A stretch of 7,213 nt of DNA from an uncultured Treponema sp. (GTDB lineage: Bacteria > Spirochaetota > Spirochaetia > Treponematales > Treponemataceae). The stretch spans positions 1 through 7,213 of the forward strand of contig CALFJF010000036.1 of the NCBI GenBank assembly GCA_937877535.1, in the 5' to 3' direction. A model generated the notes under the pieces. That model was not told the DNA's origin, did not search any database, and saw nothing but the letters and a program-made list of their open reading frames with translations. Both the position numbers and the translations under genes were made by a program. Shown piece after piece: positions 6,157 to 7,213 of this stretch (within the stretch, counting starts at the first letter, position 1; each line of letters begins with the position of its first letter).

Positions 6157-6185
6157 GCCGCATTGCTAAAACGGCAGAATTGCTA
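6157..6185 (+). repeat. Imperfect 12-bp direct repeat across the hipA-like promoter
   Basis: GCCGCATTGCTA (6157-6168) and GCAGAATTGCTA (6174-6185) match at 10 of 12 positions at a 17-bp period. The first copy ends in the -35 hexamer and the second ends directly at the -10. Equal-face spacing is not exact (about 1.6 helical turns). This may be an operator or chance. Confidence 0.4.
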
Positions 6186-6191
6186 TATACT
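6163..6191 (+). promoter_or_regulatory. Promoter of the HipA-like gene, leaderless
   Basis: -35 TTGCTA (6163-6168, 4 of 6), a 17-bp spacer and -10 TATACT (6186-6191, 5 of 6). Six bases separate the -10 from the ATG at 6198, placing the expected start at 6197-6198. No Shine-Dalgarno sequence precedes the ATG. The block from TATACT through the T-run to TATGG closely resembles that of ispG. Confidence 0.65.
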
Positions 6192-6197
6192 TTTTGT

Positions 6198-7213
6198 ATG
6201 GCAGGTTTGACCTATACACTCATAAACAAGGAAACTCCTCTCTGCGACTTCATCATCGAGGGTGAAGGCGAGCTTGAACTGTGCAAAATCGTTCGGGAAT
6301 ACAAACCGCTGCCGTTTTGGTGCGACCTCATTTCGACCTGGGTGGCAAACCGAAGCGCGGCAAAGCACCGAACGCATGTGAACAAAATCCTTGAGTACTG
6401 CGGGGGAAAGACAAAGAGCGGTTTCATCGCGCTCACGCACTGTCTCTCGCTCACCGACACGCTCTGGGTCAAAAGCGACCGAGAAGATGTGACCTGGAGC
6501 GAGGTGAACCTGTACGAAAACAACTTTGACGAAGTGATTTCTAAACTTTCATTCGACGGCAATGGACTTTTCGGAATTCAAATGTCCACCACTTCTCCCG
6601 AACTCACGACCGACGGTGCGTATGACAAATGCTGGCTGAACGAAAAAGACGGCATCCACCTCATCAAAACAGGAAGCGAGGGAGCGAGAAATACGGGCTT
6701 AGAACCGTATGGCGAGGTGCTTGCAAGCCAGGTCTTTGAAAAGATTTGCGATTCGGTCACATACACGCTCAGAAGATTTGACGGCAAGGTCGTTTCTGAC
6801 TGTAAACTTTTCACAAATCAGGCATTCGGCTACAAACCAGTCAGCATGTTCTTAAAGCAAGGCGTAAAATACGGGCTTCCCGAAACGATGGAAATCTACC
6901 GCGAATTCGGCTGTGAAGACGCATTCCGCCGCATGATTGTCGCCGACTGCATCACGCTCAACTGTGACCGGCACTTCGGGAATTTCGGATTTTTGGTGAA
7001 CAACGAAACCTTTGAGCGCACCGCCTTAAATCCCTGCTTCGACTTCAACATGGCGTTCGTGCCGTTTGCCGAAGAAGGCTTTGACTTCGGAAAATCCGCG
7101 GACGGAACGGAACTTGACTTTGACGAATACCTTTCAAAGCGAGGTCCTGTCATCGGAAGCGATTATGTCGCCCCCGCCCGCGCGATTCTCACCCCCGAAA
7201 TCAAAAAATGCGT
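6198..7213 (+). CDS. HipA-like serine/threonine kinase, 3'-truncated by window edge
   Basis: 338 codons are visible with no stop. HipA-family kinases phosphorylate proteins; E. coli HipA acts on glutamyl-tRNA synthetase and causes persistence, and Helicobacter CtkA is a stand-alone relative. I see the HipA-type lead-in LSLTDTLWVK, then TTDGAYDKCW and GIHLIKTGSEG with the probable ATP-binding Lys157, a helical middle, the catalytic loop NCDRHFGNFGFLV (Asp257, His259, Asn262) and the metal-binding NPCFDFNMAF (Asp282, in place of DFG). All catalytic residues are present, so it should be an active kinase. The first 70 or so residues do not resemble the HipA N-terminal domain that contacts HipB. 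The ATG at 6198 is favoured by the adjacent -10; the next in-frame upstream stop is at 6120. No antitoxin gene lies upstream, where divergent cobT sits. The substrate is unknown. Few C-terminal residues are probably missing. Confidence 0.82.
   Translation, partial: MAGLTYTLINKETPLCDFIIEGEGELELCKIVREYKPLPFWCDLISTWVANRSAAKHRTHVNKILEYCGGKTKSGFIALTHCLSLTDTLWVKSDREDVTWSEVNLYENNFDEVISKLSFDGNGLFGIQMSTTSPELTTDGAYDKCWLNEKDGIHLIKTGSEGARNTGLEPYGEVLASQVFEKICDSVTYTLRRFDGKVVSDCKLFTNQAFGYKPVSMFLKQGVKYGLPETMEIYREFGCEDAFRRMIVADCITLNCDRHFGNFGFLVNNETFERTALNPCFDFNMAFVPFAEEGFDFGKSADGTELDFDEYLSKRGPVIGSDYVAPARAILTPEIKKC

Noticed and set aside
6106..6162. TTGACA at 6132-6137 as a -35 for the HipA-like gene
   Set aside because: It is 48 bp from the TATACT -10 and has no acceptable -10 at 16-18 bp; TTGCTA at 6163 has the correct 17-bp spacing.
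6066..6197. Cobalamin riboswitch or B12 box before cobT
   Set aside because: The gap is only about 130 nt, shared by two divergent promoters, the predicted leader is about 5 nt, and I see no B12-box-like sequence.

Overview
The window looks like chromosomal DNA from a spirochaete, most probably a host-associated Treponema. This is inferred from gene content (MEP isoprenoid pathway, cobalamin lower-ligand genes, a secreted TPR protein, a HipA-like kinase), from moderate-to-low GC with A/T-rich intergenic DNA, and from the protein style. No rRNA or other decisive marker is present, so the genus is tentative. I see no tRNA, rRNA, CRISPR array, insertion sequence or prophage gene.

Layout, left to right. 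(1) Positions 1-1419 (+) hold the C-terminal five-sixths of ilvD (dihydroxy-acid dehydratase), cut by the window edge. It is followed by a long bulged stem-loop and a textbook intrinsic terminator. (2) Positions 1602-1931 (-) hold a small XRE/HTH_3 repressor-like gene, convergent with ilvD and divergent from the next gene; two A/T-rich palindromes lie in the divergent gap. (3) Positions 2065-4358 (+) form a two-gene operon: ispG (gcpE), then an exported TPR-type protein that starts inside the ispG stop (ATGA overlap). (4) Positions 4348-6065 (-) form a two-gene operon, cobT then cobU, again joined by an ATGA overlap. It converges on the TPR gene, and the two 3' ends overlap by 11 nt. The terminator serving the ispG-TPR operon lies inside the last codons of cobU. 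(5) Position 6198 to the right edge (+) is the start and most of a HipA-like Ser/Thr kinase with no visible HipB partner, divergent from cobT.

How the genes work together. IlvD (valine, isoleucine and pantothenate synthesis) and IspG (penultimate MEP step) are both Fe-S enzymes of core metabolism, but they are separate transcription units. CobT and CobU cooperate in nucleotide-loop assembly of cobalamin: CobT makes alpha-ribazole phosphate and CobU makes GDP-cobinamide. The later joining enzyme (CobS) is not in this window.

The most notable non-coding signal is promoter placement. Three independent promoter candidates (ispG, cobT, hipA-like) have their -10 hexamer only 6-11 nt upstream of the start codon. 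The predicted transcription start therefore falls on or within about 5 nt of the start codon, which implies leaderless or ultra-short-leader mRNAs. Two of them share an almost identical block, TATACT followed by a T-run and TATGG. I found no clearly new multi-gene system; the kinase is the best candidate for one, but its downstream context is outside the window.
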